Shown: positions 63,630 through 64,000 of the stretch, piece by piece
Numbering within the stretch: position 1 is the stretch's first letter
How the letters are laid out: each line of letters starts with the position of its first letter
Source: Pseudanabaena sp. Salubria-1
GTDB lineage: Bacteria > Cyanobacteriota > Cyanobacteriia > Pseudanabaenales > Pseudanabaenaceae
NCBI GenBank assembly: GCA_023336205.1
Contig: JALQCR010000010.1
Span: forward strand, 1 to 64,000
Length of the DNA: 64,000 nt
Direction: 5' to 3'
The notes under the pieces: generated by a model
Databases searched by the model: none
What the model was told of the DNA's origin: nothing
What the model saw: only the letters and a program-made list of their open reading frames with translations
Made by a program: the position numbers and the translations under genes

Positions 63630-64000
63630 AATTCTAAATCCTGCTTTAACTACTAGTATTTATATGGATTTGAAATTAGCTTAACACATCTTTACGTTTG
63701 CCTTCTCACAAAATACTTAAGAGCTTCAAACCCTCTCTAGGCAAAGATTTGAACTAATTCTATAAAGTATATATATTCGACAACAAATCTTAAAAAAATG
63801 TTAAGGGTTGTTAGATATATCTCTTTGGAGATAGAGGTCAATAAATTAATATATTTAACTAACAATAATAGCAGGACTAAATCCAGTCATTCAAAAATGC
63901 TTTAAGGATCAAAGTTTGATGCATTATTGAGTTCAATAGACTAAGCATTTACACCTAGTGAACTCCAAGAAAAAATGATCTACATAAATCCACTAAATAT
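63630..64000. other. Upstream region of psbD
   Basis: 370 AT-rich bases with no gene visible. They must carry the psbD promoter and leader on the minus strand; AAAGCAGGAT just upstream of the ATG is a plausible ribosome site. I see no strong hairpin. Confidence 0.5.

Overview
The window is chromosomal DNA from a filamentous-type cyanobacterium, and I think of Pseudanabaena-like organisms, although the genus is only a guess. Evidence: photosystem II genes (psbC, psbD, psbY, a Psb34-like protein), plastid-type reading frames (Ycf23, Ycf54, Ycf65), a cyanobacterial PatA-type chemotaxis cluster, and very frequent HIP1 octamers (GCGATCGC). The first ~77 bases are A- and C-homopolymer and look like a poor contig end.

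Layout. 0.1-9.7 kb: housekeeping genes (uppP, psbY, gltA, pdxH plus a cupin, thrS, purL). 9.8-13.2 kb: a HIP1-poor two-gene insertion, a HEPN-like small protein and a 931-residue double P-loop NTPase with a KGGVGR motif. It is bracketed by 45-bp direct repeats, one of which lies inside purL; it is the best candidate here for an undescribed defence-type system. 13.2-26.3 kb: a Pix/Pil-type chemosensory cluster on the minus strand (two PatA-like regulators, two CheY-like regulators, CheW, methyl-accepting protein, CheA hybrid, second CheW). It is broken twice by recent insertions: an IS701-like element in the receptor gene (TSD TTAG) and an IS30-family element in a CheY-like gene (3-bp TSD). Removing either element restores the frame exactly. 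26.6-34.2 kb: YdcF-like protein, a polysaccharide deacetylase fused to a phosphodiester-glycosidase-like domain, tandem PPK2, then a 2.7-kb repeat-rich zone with a second IS30 copy and the remnant of a hybrid histidine kinase.

34.2-39.6 kb: heme O/A synthesis (ctaB, ctaA), an ECF sigma/anti-sigma/Spy-like operon, DUF2993, a secreted nuclease, rpsU. 39.7-46.6 kb: acyl-CoA synthetase/GNAT fusion, a Psb34-like protein, and a tightly overlapping four-gene operon (desaturase, haem-oxygenase-fold diiron protein, DUF3419 aminocarboxypropyl transferase-like, GNAT) of unknown product. 46.9-55.4 kb: gap1, ycf23, nagA, accD, dnaK, grpE. 55.6-60.8 kb: GNAT, a PP2C/kinase pair with pentapeptide repeats, ycf54, a HAD phosphatase, ycf65. 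60.9-63.6 kb: psbD and psbC, here separated by 223 bp instead of overlapping.

Two layers of non-coding structure run through the window. Nearly every gene end carries a long, almost perfect hairpin (30-63 bp), often shared by convergent genes. In addition there are several families of small inverted-repeat elements. The clearest is a 134-bp MITE present twice with intact 8-bp target duplications.
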